64,000 bases of DNA from Dysgonomonadaceae bacterium PH5-43 (lineage in GTDB: Bacteria > Bacteroidota > Bacteroidia > Bacteroidales > Azobacteroidaceae): the NCBI GenBank assembly GCA_029916745.1, contig JARXWK010000013.1:1-64000 (forward strand). The letters run 5' to 3'. Below the pieces are notes generated by a model. It was not told the DNA's origin and ran no database searches. It was given only the letters and a program-made list of their open reading frames with translations. The position numbers were made by a program, and so were the translations under genes. Shown piece by piece: positions 19,851 to 28,212 of the stretch; the stretch's first letter is position 1; each line of letters starts with the position of its first letter.

Positions 19851-20114
19851 AAGCTTCACTTAGGGTCGCCTCTCTTAGTAGAGACCCCTCGTGTCTCTAC
19901 TAAGAGAGGCGATGCCTCTCTACTAAGAACGATGGGGTGTCTTAAGTATAAAGACGAGACCGTTCTACTAAGAGCGACATCGGGTATCTACTAAGAACCA
20001 GCTCGCCTATCTACTAACAAAGACGAGGGGTATCTACTAAGAGCGACAAGGGGTATCTAATAACAAGCAACTCACCTCTCTGCTAAGAGCGAAAAGGGAG
20101 TTCAACAGAGAGCA
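19851..20114 (+). repeat. Family 1 intergenic 23-bp array, copy 2
   Basis: The left border AAGCTTCACTTAGGGTCG is at 19851-19868. The first unit is flipped (TCTCTTAGTAGAGA, with TAGT in the centre) although its neighbours on both sides match copy 1. Later cores start at 19897, 19920, 19965, 19988, 20011, 20034, 20057 and 20080, with a degenerate unit at 20103. The period is 23 bp, with one degenerate 22-bp unit. It lies between the convergent ACT-domain gene and the secreted-protein gene. Confidence 0.95.
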
Positions 20115-20409
20115 GCGAAGTGCTTCGCAAGAGAGATAGAGCCGTCCATTTGTTCAGTCGCTCAATTTTACGTTCCTCTCCGAGAGTTAAGAGATTACAT
20201 ATAGTTGCCTATTGAGGGTAGTTTACTAACTATCTTACCTCTTCTATTAAATGACGCAAAGGGGTGATAATATCAAAATAATAGAGAAAATAGAAGTTTT
20301 GTAAAAATAAGTAAGCCGAGAAAATGTCGAGAATTTGAGTGAAATAGAAAAAAGGAACGATAAAGCTTTAGCTTAATAGCTACTTTTATTTACAGCAATA
20401 ATATATTTT
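20115..20409. other. Non-coding region right of Family 1 copy 2
   Basis: It opens with the palindrome GCGAAG-TG-CTTCGC (20115-20128). No ORF of useful length, RNA gene or strong terminator was seen in the rest, which is AT-rich. Confidence 0.4.
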
Positions 20410-21375
20410 CTACTTTTTAATAAATTTACCTCTATATATTTGTTGTCCTTTATCGTATAAGGTTAGTCCATATGCGCCAGAAGGTAAGTCTACGACATCA
20501 ATTTCATTCTCTACATTTCCTTTTTTTACTACAGAGCCATTCATATCTACTATGCTATAGAGGCAATTGTTTTTATTGCCCTCTATTTGTATATAAGAAT
20601 CAACATAGGTTGGAGAAAGAGAGATATTACTTTCTTTTATATTGATTATAGCTACACCAAAGCCACTATAGTGATAACATTTATTTTCAACCCCAAACAA
20701 AACTCCATTCATCTCTGTGTAATATGGATTTTCATATATCAGTTCTCCGTTAACATAAAAACAGGATAATATTGGAAATTCTCTTCCGTCAATAATTTGG
20801 AGTGCCGCAGGAAAGAATAAACTATAATTACTACCAATCCCTTCTATCCAGTATTCTATAGGACGATCAAAATTCCAATAATCATCTTCAGGCACCCAAC
20901 GATTCTCCTTAAAACAAATCCTTTTTCTCAAAGAACCCTGTATCTCTACGCTGTCAATCTTAGTAACGAATAACTCCCTGTCTGGGACACCATCAATCCC
21001 CATTACTTCAGGCATCTTGTCTCCAACTTTCAGATCAAAATCTGCCAATAAATGCTCTCTGTCTTTCCTATCGTTATATAAATCATCACTGTAAATTGTA
21101 TATATCTTCTGGTTTATAGTATCTTCCCTTACTGCCGCAAAATATTCATAGCTGTAATAATCGCCTACGGTATTAGTTTGTTTATCGTAAGAAGCGTACT
21201 CGTAATAAACCTTTGTGTATCTCTTGTTGTTGATAATAGTATCTCCATCGAAAGAAAATCTCATATCAAGAACATACATTTGTGCGTTTTCGCGAGGCAA
21301 GAAATGTTTTAACTGTCCATTAGCATTGAATACATAAAACAATGCAAGTAATAAGAGTATGTGTTTTGTTTTCAT
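20410..21375 (-). CDS. Secreted hypothetical protein with T9SS-like C-terminal sorting tail
   Basis: This 321-residue protein has a signal peptide (KHILLLLALFYVFNANG) and a middle region I do not recognise, rich in aromatic and charged residues. The last 80 or so residues end with SIVDMNGSVVKKG...DLPSGAYGLTLYDKGQQIYRGKFIKK, which fits the type A C-terminal sorting domain used by the type IX secretion system. It is therefore expected to be exported and surface-attached or released. It is a single gene that converges on Family 1 copy 2. Confidence 0.7.
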   Translation of the reverse strand: MKTKHILLLLALFYVFNANGQLKHFLPRENAQMYVLDMRFSFDGDTIINNKRYTKVYYEYASYDKQTNTVGDYYSYEYFAAVREDTINQKIYTIYSDDLYNDRKDREHLLADFDLKVGDKMPEVMGIDGVPDRELFVTKIDSVEIQGSLRKRICFKENRWVPEDDYWNFDRPIEYWIEGIGSNYSLFFPAALQIIDGREFPILSCFYVNGELIYENPYYTEMNGVLFGVENKCYHYSGFGVAIINIKESNISLSPTYVDSYIQIEGNKNNCLYSIVDMNGSVVKKGNVENEIDVVDLPSGAYGLTLYDKGQQIYRGKFIKK

Positions 21376-21630
21376 AACTGTAATGTTTTAAATTGTTTAG
21401 AAAAAAGAACTGATATAATTTATTATTTTCCTCAACGTTTCACATTTTATTAAAACTCTCTAAGGTTTCATTTGCAAATTAAAGCATTTAATTTATATGA
21501 TACAAATAAAAGTTAATAAATGTGTCAGGTTTTTCTAATTATTGTTGTCTGCTAAAACATTTCAGTTATTACAAAATTGGGGCTGCCAACCACTCTGATT
21601 AAGAGTTCTGACTTGTGGTTTTGTTGTATT

Positions 21631-22344
21631 TTACTGAACTAAATACTTATCTGCATATTGTTGAAGTTCATTTTTGTATTGTTCACCAATGGGGATATTT
21701 AAGTCTTTATCTAAGCAAACACGCCCCTTAGATAAGGTTTTAATTTCTTGTAAGTTAATTATATAAGAGCGGTGTATACGTAAAAATAAATCAGAAGGTA
21801 AGAGTTCTTCAATAGCTTTCATACTTAATAAAGTCATAACAGCTTTGTCGTTTTTTCGATATATTTTTATGTATTCACTTTGAGCCTCTATGTATATAAT
21901 ATCTTTGATAAAGACTTTTATCATTTTATAATCAGCCTTTACGAATATAAATTCTATTTGTGGAGTAGATGTAGTTTCTTTATTAATGAGATTAAATTGA
22001 AATAAGGCTTTGTTTGCCGATTTCAAAAACTCTTCATAGCTAAAAGGTTTAAGTAGATAATCTAACGCATCTACTCTGTATCCGTCTAACGCAAACTCCG
22101 AGTAAGCCGTAGTAAAGATAATGATAGGTTTCTTTTTTAGCGACTTCACAATATCTATTCCTGAAATATCGGGCATATTTATGTCTATAAAAATTAAATC
22201 TATCTTTTCGGTTGAAAGAAACTCAAGAGTATCAATACCATTGTTAAATCCTTTTGCTAATTCAAGAAAAGGAGTTTTCTCTATATACTTGCTTATTTGT
22301 AGTAAAGCAAGAGGCTCGTCGTCTATAGCTATGCAGCACATCAT
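21631..22344 (-). CDS. LytTR-family response regulator
   Basis: This 237-residue protein has a receiver domain with acidic pair IDDE, phosphoacceptor aspartate in FIDINMPDISG, IFTTAYSEFAL and LLKPF, followed by a LytTR DNA-binding domain (LFLRIHRSYIINLQEIKTLSKGR). Its ATG overlaps the kinase stop by one base (TAATG), so translation is probably coupled. It is the last gene of the operon with the kinase and the beta-helix lipoprotein. Confidence 0.94.
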   Translation of the reverse strand: MMCCIAIDDEPLALLQISKYIEKTPFLELAKGFNNGIDTLEFLSTEKIDLIFIDINMPDISGIDIVKSLKKKPIIIFTTAYSEFALDGYRVDALDYLLKPFSYEEFLKSANKALFQFNLINKETTSTPQIEFIFVKADYKMIKVFIKDIIYIEAQSEYIKIYRKNDKAVMTLLSMKAIEELLPSDLFLRIHRSYIINLQEIKTLSKGRVCLDKDLNIPIGEQYKNELQQYADKYLVQ

Positions 22345-23486
22345 TATTGTATTGGTATTATTAGATTTACTATATATTCGTTTTCTTTTTCCTTAAAAAA
22401 CAATGAATATCTGTCATTATACAACAAAGATAGTCGTTTTGAAATATTTTCTAATCCTACACCAACAGTTTTGTCTTCGCTGTTGTGGAAATAACTATTT
22501 TCGACAGAGAATAATAATTTATTACTTTCTATTTCTATTTTTATGTTTATAAAAGAGTTGTGGCAATAGCTTACTCCGTGTTTAAATGCGTTCTCTATAA
22601 AAGATAAAAAGAGTAGAGGAGGAAGGCTGATAGCTGGTAGTTCAGGAGGTAACGAAAAAGTAAGCAGTAGTTTATTGGTATATCTTATTCTCATTAACTC
22701 TATGTAATTTTGAAGAAACTCTATTTCTTTGCTCAAAGGCACTGTTGCACTATTGGCATCGTATAGCACATAGCGCATCATTTTAGAAAGATCGATTACC
22801 GTATCTTTAGCTTTTTCTTGGTCTATGTCAATAAGAGCGTGAATGTTGTTTAGAGTATTCATAAAGAAGTGTGGGTTTATTTGAGCTTTTAAGTAGTTAA
22901 GCTCAGTTTCTAATGAATATTTTTCTAAATCTCTGAATTGTTTTTCGTCTCTCATTGATTTGAATAATAACTTAATAGTAGCGTTTACAGCTACTATTAA
23001 AAGAATCATTATCCAATTGTTTCTGCCGAAATGAAACAATGGAGGTGTGTGTCGTTTTATTTCTGTTGGAGGTCTGTTGTGATCTATTCTTATTGGTGGC
23101 AAATCTATGCCATTACGTTCTATAGCCTCTCTTTTTTCTATATTTCTTCTGTCTAAATTTTCTCTTCTATCTTTATTTCTTTCTTTTTCTACGTTTTTCA
23201 TATCGAAAGGAGTAAAAGTAAAGCTTATAAGAAGTATAACTAAAACGACAGATGAATAAATCCAAATGTTTTTCTTAAATAGAAGAAAGGGTAGTAGTAT
23301 GTAGTTGTTTACAATAAAAAATATAAAAAAAGGAATTGTTATTAACCAAGAGTGAAGCACAAGTTCCCATCTTATAACTCCATTTTCTTTGAAGTATAAG
23401 ATGGGAGTAATCAATATTATAAGCCATAATATTATATATATTAGACTCTCTGATATGTTCTGTTTATTTATTCTTTTTCTCCACAT
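22344..23486 (-). CDS. Sensor histidine kinase (His_kinase PF06580 type)
   Basis: This 380-residue kinase has three closely spaced N-terminal membrane segments, then a charged stretch (about 95-155) dense in Arg, Glu, Asn and Pro, a fourth membrane segment (NNWIMILLIVAVNATIKLLF), the phosphoacceptor motif INPHFFMNTLNNIHALID, and an ATPase domain with SFIENAFKHGV and VGVGLENISKRL. The charged segment between TM3 and TM4 is probably outside the membrane and may be the sensor. It lies 7 bp after the beta-helix lipoprotein gene. Confidence 0.92.
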   Translation of the reverse strand: MWRKRINKQNISESLIYIILWLIILITPILYFKENGVIRWELVLHSWLITIPFFIFFIVNNYILLPFLLFKKNIWIYSSVVLVILLISFTFTPFDMKNVEKERNKDRRENLDRRNIEKREAIERNGIDLPPIRIDHNRPPTEIKRHTPPLFHFGRNNWIMILLIVAVNATIKLLFKSMRDEKQFRDLEKYSLETELNYLKAQINPHFFMNTLNNIHALIDIDQEKAKDTVIDLSKMMRYVLYDANSATVPLSKEIEFLQNYIELMRIRYTNKLLLTFSLPPELPAISLPPLLFLSFIENAFKHGVSYCHNSFINIKIEIESNKLLFSVENSYFHNSEDKTVGVGLENISKRLSLLYNDRYSLFFKEKENEYIVNLIIPIQ

Positions 23487-23493
23487 AATTTAA

Positions 23494-25521
23494 TTACCAA
23501 CGTCCACCGCCCGGACCTCCACCTGGACCTCCACCGCTTGAGCTACCTACTGTAGTAACTATTGAGGAAGTTGTAAAGGTAGCAGCGGTAGAAGTTCCTT
23601 TTGTGTAATTAGCATCGGTATACCAACCGTGATAATCAGTGCCTCCGCTAATTGAGCCTCCGGTATATATGGAGTAAGTTGTATTTTTTTGTAGTTCAGG
23701 ACAGCTAAACAACAGTGTTGTTTGGTTGTATGTGCGTGGCGCCTTGAAAGTAAGAACTTCTACACCAGAAGAAGATTCTATATGTATAGTTTGCAATGCT
23801 GATGATAAGGAGTATATCAAGCAGTATTGAGTACAAGCACTACTTGTAGGTGTGCTTGTTGCTCCACCTAAACCAAGGATATATCCACCTGTGATTGTAA
23901 ATTTGTTTTGATCGCAGTCGAACCCTTCTTCGGGAGTATTTGTTCCACTTGTAATAATTCTGCCTCCTGTTATAGTTATAGTTCCATTTGAGTCTATTCC
24001 GTCATTGTTCGAACTATAGCAATAAACATCACCACCAGTAAACTCTATGTGCTTTGAAGCATTAATACAATCATCATAAGCTTCAATTTCTATACTGCCA
24101 CCATTTATATATAATTGAGCTTTACTTTCTAATCCTTCAGCTCCTTTACCTTTGGTAGTTATGGCTATGTTACCATCATTTATTACTATGTTTTTATCAC
24201 ATTTAATGCCTTTAGCCGATGATGAATTGCTACTATAGGTGTATTGTCCTCCAGTGGTTTTTATGGTAACATCACCATCGTTCATAGTCAAAAGACCATC
24301 TACATTAATACCTTTACCTCCAGTTCCTGAGCTCGTAATATTTATGGTTCCTCCATCTATCACAAGGTTTCCATCGCATTTAATACCAGCGCACGACGAA
24401 ATGTCGGCATCGGCAGAATCATAGAAGGCGTTTCCTGAAGTAGAAATCTGAATATTACCATTAATGATATTTATATCACTTCCGCTTTTTAATCCCTTAG
24501 AAGCATTCCCTTTTACTTCAATATTAATGGAACAAAAACTGCTATTTATTGTTGATAACATTTGAGTATCAAAAACGGCGTTTTGTGTTTTAGGATAAAA
24601 AATACCAGTTGGTTCATCTGGGTCTACTTCAGGGCCTTCATTGTTATTGTTTTCTTCGTTATCTTCATTTTCTTCGTTATTATTGTTGTCAATTACAACA
24701 TTTTCATCAATAGTAATATAAGAGTAGCTTTTTAAGCCGTGAGCTTTAACTCCTGTAGTTGTAATGGAAATTTCACCTCCGTTAATTTCAATATAACCCT
24801 CTTCGCAATCAAGACCTTCGCCTATAGAAGAAGTTTTTATAACGCCTCCATCTATCTTTATATATTCATTAACGTGTATAGCATCGCTTGCGGCTTCGGT
24901 TATGTTAATGTTTCCAGAATGTATATGCAGATAATCATCAATGCATATAGCGTGTTTGTTTTTCCCTGCAATTTCTAAGCTTCCATTGCCATAAACATTA
25001 ATTTGTCCCTCGCTAAATAACGTTGCTTTCATATCTTCGCCCGAAGTGTAATTGTATGTTATGCCATCGGTAAGCTTATTTATAGTACCCTCATTTAATA
25101 CAACAGTAAGTTTTTTAGAACATTGATTGTTTATTGCAGCACCATTAGGATTGGTTATTTCTACATTGTTAAATATTAGTGTGTACTTATAGTTTCCGTA
25201 TAATTTAAACGACCCATCGCTTGTGTTTCCTGATAGAATATAAGAAATGTTATCAGATATGTTTGATTGAACAGTTACGTGTCCGCCGTTGTTTGTTATG
25301 GAAATATCACTGTCGATAAAAGGATTTGTAATTGCAACTTCATCTTCCGAAAAGTGTATAGCAATGCATTCTTCGTATACTATTTCATCATCGTAATCGT
25401 TGTCGTCATCATTGGTAGAACTTTCAATAACATCGACATCGTTGTTTGTGATATTGTCCACATCGTTACTGCAGGAAAGAAGTAACCATAAAGCAGATAG
25501 TAGAAATAATTTTGTTTTCAT
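23494..25521 (-). CDS. Beta-helix lipoprotein, Cthe_2159-type carbohydrate-binding family
   Basis: This 675-residue protein has a lipoprotein signal (LLSALWLLLSCS), a low-complexity Asn/Asp/Glu stretch, then many beta-helix rungs of the type CDGNLVIDGGTINITSSGTGGKGIN. An acidic Asn/Glu insert lies near residues 280-300. The protein ends in a Gly/Pro tail (GGGPGGGPGGGRW). The pattern fits PF14262 (DUF4353), whose founding member binds polygalacturonic acid through calcium. It is cotranscribed with a kinase and a regulator, which suggests a surface sensor or adhesin linked to that signalling pair. Binding specificity is inference. Confidence 0.85.
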   Translation of the reverse strand: MKTKLFLLSALWLLLSCSNDVDNITNNDVDVIESSTNDDDNDYDDEIVYEECIAIHFSEDEVAITNPFIDSDISITNNGGHVTVQSNISDNISYILSGNTSDGSFKLYGNYKYTLIFNNVEITNPNGAAINNQCSKKLTVVLNEGTINKLTDGITYNYTSGEDMKATLFSEGQINVYGNGSLEIAGKNKHAICIDDYLHIHSGNINITEAASDAIHVNEYIKIDGGVIKTSSIGEGLDCEEGYIEINGGEISITTTGVKAHGLKSYSYITIDENVVIDNNNNEENEDNEENNNNEGPEVDPDEPTGIFYPKTQNAVFDTQMLSTINSSFCSINIEVKGNASKGLKSGSDINIINGNIQISTSGNAFYDSADADISSCAGIKCDGNLVIDGGTINITSSGTGGKGINVDGLLTMNDGDVTIKTTGGQYTYSSNSSSAKGIKCDKNIVINDGNIAITTKGKGAEGLESKAQLYINGGSIEIEAYDDCINASKHIEFTGGDVYCYSSNNDGIDSNGTITITGGRIITSGTNTPEEGFDCDQNKFTITGGYILGLGGATSTPTSSACTQYCLIYSLSSALQTIHIESSSGVEVLTFKAPRTYNQTTLLFSCPELQKNTTYSIYTGGSISGGTDYHGWYTDANYTKGTSTAATFTTSSIVTTVGSSSGGGPGGGPGGGRW

Positions 25522-25621
25522 CGGGTATTAATTTTTTTCACTGCAAGTATAGGTGAATTTAGCAGAATTAAAAAATATTTTCAACGAAAGTGGGTGTTTT
25601 CTCAGTGAATGAGTATTTGTA

Positions 25622-26134
25622 TTAGTATGTAAGCCACTTCTCTATGGCATTTTTTATTGAAGTTAATCCAAATAAATTAGGATTAATGTTGCTTTTGTCT
25701 AAGAAAAATAGCTGCTCTACGTCATCGTTAGCTTTCATAGTTGCGAAATCGGTTATCTTACACTTGAAAAACATATCGAGAGTATGCACTTCAAGTCCTG
25801 AGTAGCAGTATATATTAGGTAATGAAAATAGATATTCGGTTTTATCTACAATAAGGTTAGTTTCTTCACGTATTTCTCTTATTATTGCTTCTTCGGCTGT
25901 TTCGTAAAGATCAACAAATCCACCGGGTAAATCAAGAGTTCCTTTTGCTGGGTCTTTAGCTCTTTTAGCAACAAGAAGTCTATCGTTGTTATCTGTTATA
26001 AATGCAGCCGTAGAGGCGGCTGTGTTAAAGTAATAAGTAAAATCACAATCAACACACCGTTTAGATTTGAAATCGTTTTCAATAAATCGAATCGAACCAC
26101 ACTTAGGGCAATATTTAAATAAAGAATGATTGAT
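25622..26134 (-). CDS. Nudix hydrolase with N-terminal zinc ribbon; no standard start codon
   Basis: Translating the minus strand gives about 170 residues. A four-cysteine zinc ribbon (KYCPKCGS, then CVDCD) is followed by the Nudix box in GGFVDLYETAEEAIIREIREE (G-x5-E-x7-RE-x2-EE), and the ORF ends in EKWLTY. Nudix enzymes hydrolyse nucleoside diphosphate-linked compounds. The reading frame is intact, but no ATG, GTG or TTG lies between the upstream in-frame stop (26144-26146) and the zinc ribbon. Homologues typically begin a few residues before HxLFKYCPxCG, which here aligns with an ATC codon at 26134. Either a non-standard start is used or the start codon has been lost. It is the last gene after hppA-Nif3-zinc ribbon. 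Confidence 0.75.
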   Translation of the reverse strand: MNHSLFKYCPKCGSIRFIENDFKSKRCVDCDFTYYFNTAASTAAFITDNNDRLLVAKRAKDPAKGTLDLPGGFVDLYETAEEAIIREIREETNLIVDKTEYLFSLPNIYCYSGLEVHTLDMFFKCKITDFATMKANDDVEQLFFLDKSNINPNLFGLTSIKNAIEKWLTY

Positions 26135-26162
26135 AGCTGATAATTAATAAATGTGTAAAAAA

Positions 26163-26234
26163 TAATAATGAATAATTATAATTATAAGCTGTGCACTAAA
26201 AGTGTCAACTCTAATTATTAATTATTCATTATTA
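26163..26234. repeat. AT-only 16-bp perfect inverted repeat
   Basis: TAATAATGAATAATTA (26163-26178) and its exact complement (26219-26234) flank a 40-bp loop between the zinc-ribbon gene and the Nudix gene. A related sequence (AATTATTAAT...ATTAATAATT) lies upstream of mutA at about 9447-9480. It may be a small dispersed palindrome or a weak terminator. Confidence 0.55.
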
Positions 26235-26243
26235 ATAAATTAT

Positions 26244-27083
26244 TTATTCTTCGTTTGCTAATGCAGGGTCAATAATTATACGTCCGCAGTGTTCACAAAC
26301 TATAATTTTTTTACGAAGTTTAATGTCTAATTGTTTTTGAGGTGGAATTTTATTGAAACAACCACCACAAGCATCACGTTGAATGTAAACAACGGCCAGT
26401 CCGTTTTTCGCACTTTTGCGAATACGTTTGAATGCTTGAAGTAAACGAGGTTCAATTGAAGTTTCTAATTTTTTAGCTTCTTCTCTCGCTTGTTCTTCTT
26501 GGATTTTAGTTTCAGAGATGATTTCGTTAAGTTCTTCTTTTTTAGATTTCAAATCTTCTTTTCTTTCTTCGAAAAGATGTTTGCTTTTTTCTATCTCTTG
26601 AGCTAAAGTTTGAGCATCATTAGTAAATTCTCTAATCTTCTTTTCAGCCAATTCAACTTCTAAACCTTGAAATTCAATTTCTTTAGATAAGCTATCAAAC
26701 TCGCGATTGTTACGAACATTGTCTAACTGTGATTGATATTTATTAATCAAAGATGTAGAATCCGTGATTTTGATGCGTTGCTGTCCTATAGCCGTTTCTA
26801 AATCTTGAGAGTCTAAGATGTAATTTTCGATACGAGTAGCTAACCCTGCAACCTCATCTTCAAGGTCTTGAACCTCGAAAGGAAGTTCGCCTCTAAGAGT
26901 TTTTATTCTGTCTACTTCAGATAGAATAACTTGAAGTTGGTATAGATTGGCAAGCCTTTGTTCTACCGATAACTCTTTGTCTTTTACTTCTTCTTTAGGA
27001 GCGGCAGCTTTGCTTCCAGCAACAGTTTTCTTAGTTGTTGCTTTTTTTTCTTTTTGTACTCCTTCTTGTTCTTTTTTAGCCAT
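26244..27083 (-). CDS. C4-type zinc ribbon coiled-coil protein (CdsZ/DUF164 family)
   Basis: This 279-residue protein has a lysine/alanine-rich N-terminus (about 1-35), a long coiled coil (about 40-215), and a C-terminal zinc ribbon with CGGC and CEHC pairs (RDACGGCFNKIPPQKQ, IIVCEHCGRIIID). The family is widespread and has been linked to nucleic-acid and ribosome-related roles, but its function is not settled. It starts 6 bp after the Nif3-like gene, a pairing that is conserved in Bacteroidales. Confidence 0.88.
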   Translation of the reverse strand: MAKKEQEGVQKEKKATTKKTVAGSKAAAPKEEVKDKELSVEQRLANLYQLQVILSEVDRIKTLRGELPFEVQDLEDEVAGLATRIENYILDSQDLETAIGQQRIKITDSTSLINKYQSQLDNVRNNREFDSLSKEIEFQGLEVELAEKKIREFTNDAQTLAQEIEKSKHLFEERKEDLKSKKEELNEIISETKIQEEQAREEAKKLETSIEPRLLQAFKRIRKSAKNGLAVVYIQRDACGGCFNKIPPQKQLDIKLRKKIIVCEHCGRIIIDPALANEE

Positions 27084-27089
27084 ATTATA

Positions 27090-28184
27090 CTATATATAAT
27101 TTACTGGATTTGTATTAACATTAGAAAAATGAATGGCAAAGTTAGGTATTTTTTTTGAGATAATATCAAAAAATATTTCTTTTGTATGCTGCTCTGTCTC
27201 ATAATGACCCAATACGGCTAAAAGTATATTGTTTTCTACATTGTAATAGTCGTTATACTTAGCTTCGCCAGTTAAAAAAACATCGGCACCATAAGCTATG
27301 GCGTCTTTAATAAGGAATGCTCCGCTTCCTCCGCATATAGCAACCTCTCTTATAGTTTTTCCTGTTAGTTGAGAATGTTTAATACAGTCTAATTGAAAAA
27401 TAGATTTCATTCTTTGTAAAAACTCTTCTTCATTTTCTTCTATCAATAACTCTCCAACAACACCAGAGCCAACTCTCTGCCAATCGTTGTCGATTGGATA
27501 GAAGTCGTAAGCAGGTTCTTCATAAGGGTGTATTGCTAATAAAGCTCTGGTTACAGACTCCTTATTATATATAGGAAGTACTAATTCTATTCTGGTCTCT
27601 TCTTCTATGTGTAATTCATTAATTTCTCCAACAAAAGGATTTGCATTTTCTTCTGCCTTAAAAGTTCCTTGCCCCGATACATTAAAACTACAAGAATTAT
27701 AATTTCCTATATGTCCTGCCCCTGCATTAAATAGTGTATTTCTTACAGTGTTTGCATATTCAGAAGGAACAAAAGTAACAAGCTTAAGAAGATTGTTGTT
27801 TTGAGGCTTTAATACTCTAACATTTTGCAAGCCTATCTTTTCTGCAAGATAGAAATTTACACCACCCCAAGCATTATCTAAATTTGTATGTGCTGAATAA
27901 ATTACTATGTCGTGCTTACAGGCCTTCATTATACAACGTTCGATATAAGTTTTGCCAGTAAGTTTTTTTATAGGGTGAAAGAGTAGGGGGTGATGAGATA
28001 TTATGAGGTTGCATTCAAGTTCTATTGCTTCATCAATAACGTCTTCTGTTACATCAAGGCAAACTAAAACTCCTCTTGTTTTCTGAGAAACATCTCCAAC
28101 CTGAACACCTGAATTATCAAAGTCGTCTTGTAGTGCAATAGGGGCAAACTCTTCGATTGCCCCTATTATTTGTGCTATTTTCAT
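27090..28184 (-). CDS. Nif3-like dinuclear metal-centre protein (YbgI family)
   Basis: This 364-residue protein has the N-terminal Nif3 half (DDFDNSGVQVGD, ISHHPLLFHP, YSAHTNLDNAWGGVN), a central insertion (about 130-235) resembling the PII-like CutA-type domain often present in Gram-positive and Bacteroidota members, and the C-terminal half (AICGGSGAFLIKDAIAYGADVFLTGEAKYND, GHYETEQ). Histidine and glutamate ligands of the dimetal site are present. The family is often annotated as GTP cyclohydrolase I type 2, but the function is uncertain. Confidence 0.93.
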   Translation of the reverse strand: MKIAQIIGAIEEFAPIALQDDFDNSGVQVGDVSQKTRGVLVCLDVTEDVIDEAIELECNLIISHHPLLFHPIKKLTGKTYIERCIMKACKHDIVIYSAHTNLDNAWGGVNFYLAEKIGLQNVRVLKPQNNNLLKLVTFVPSEYANTVRNTLFNAGAGHIGNYNSCSFNVSGQGTFKAEENANPFVGEINELHIEEETRIELVLPIYNKESVTRALLAIHPYEEPAYDFYPIDNDWQRVGSGVVGELLIEENEEEFLQRMKSIFQLDCIKHSQLTGKTIREVAICGGSGAFLIKDAIAYGADVFLTGEAKYNDYYNVENNILLAVLGHYETEQHTKEIFFDIISKKIPNFAIHFSNVNTNPVNYI

Positions 28185-28212
28185 GGTTTATGTAGAAAAG
28201 AAAAATTATACA

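Noticed and set aside
19851-20114. Coding tandem repeat
   Set aside because: The 23-bp period shifts the reading frame at every unit and no long ORF crosses any of the arrays.
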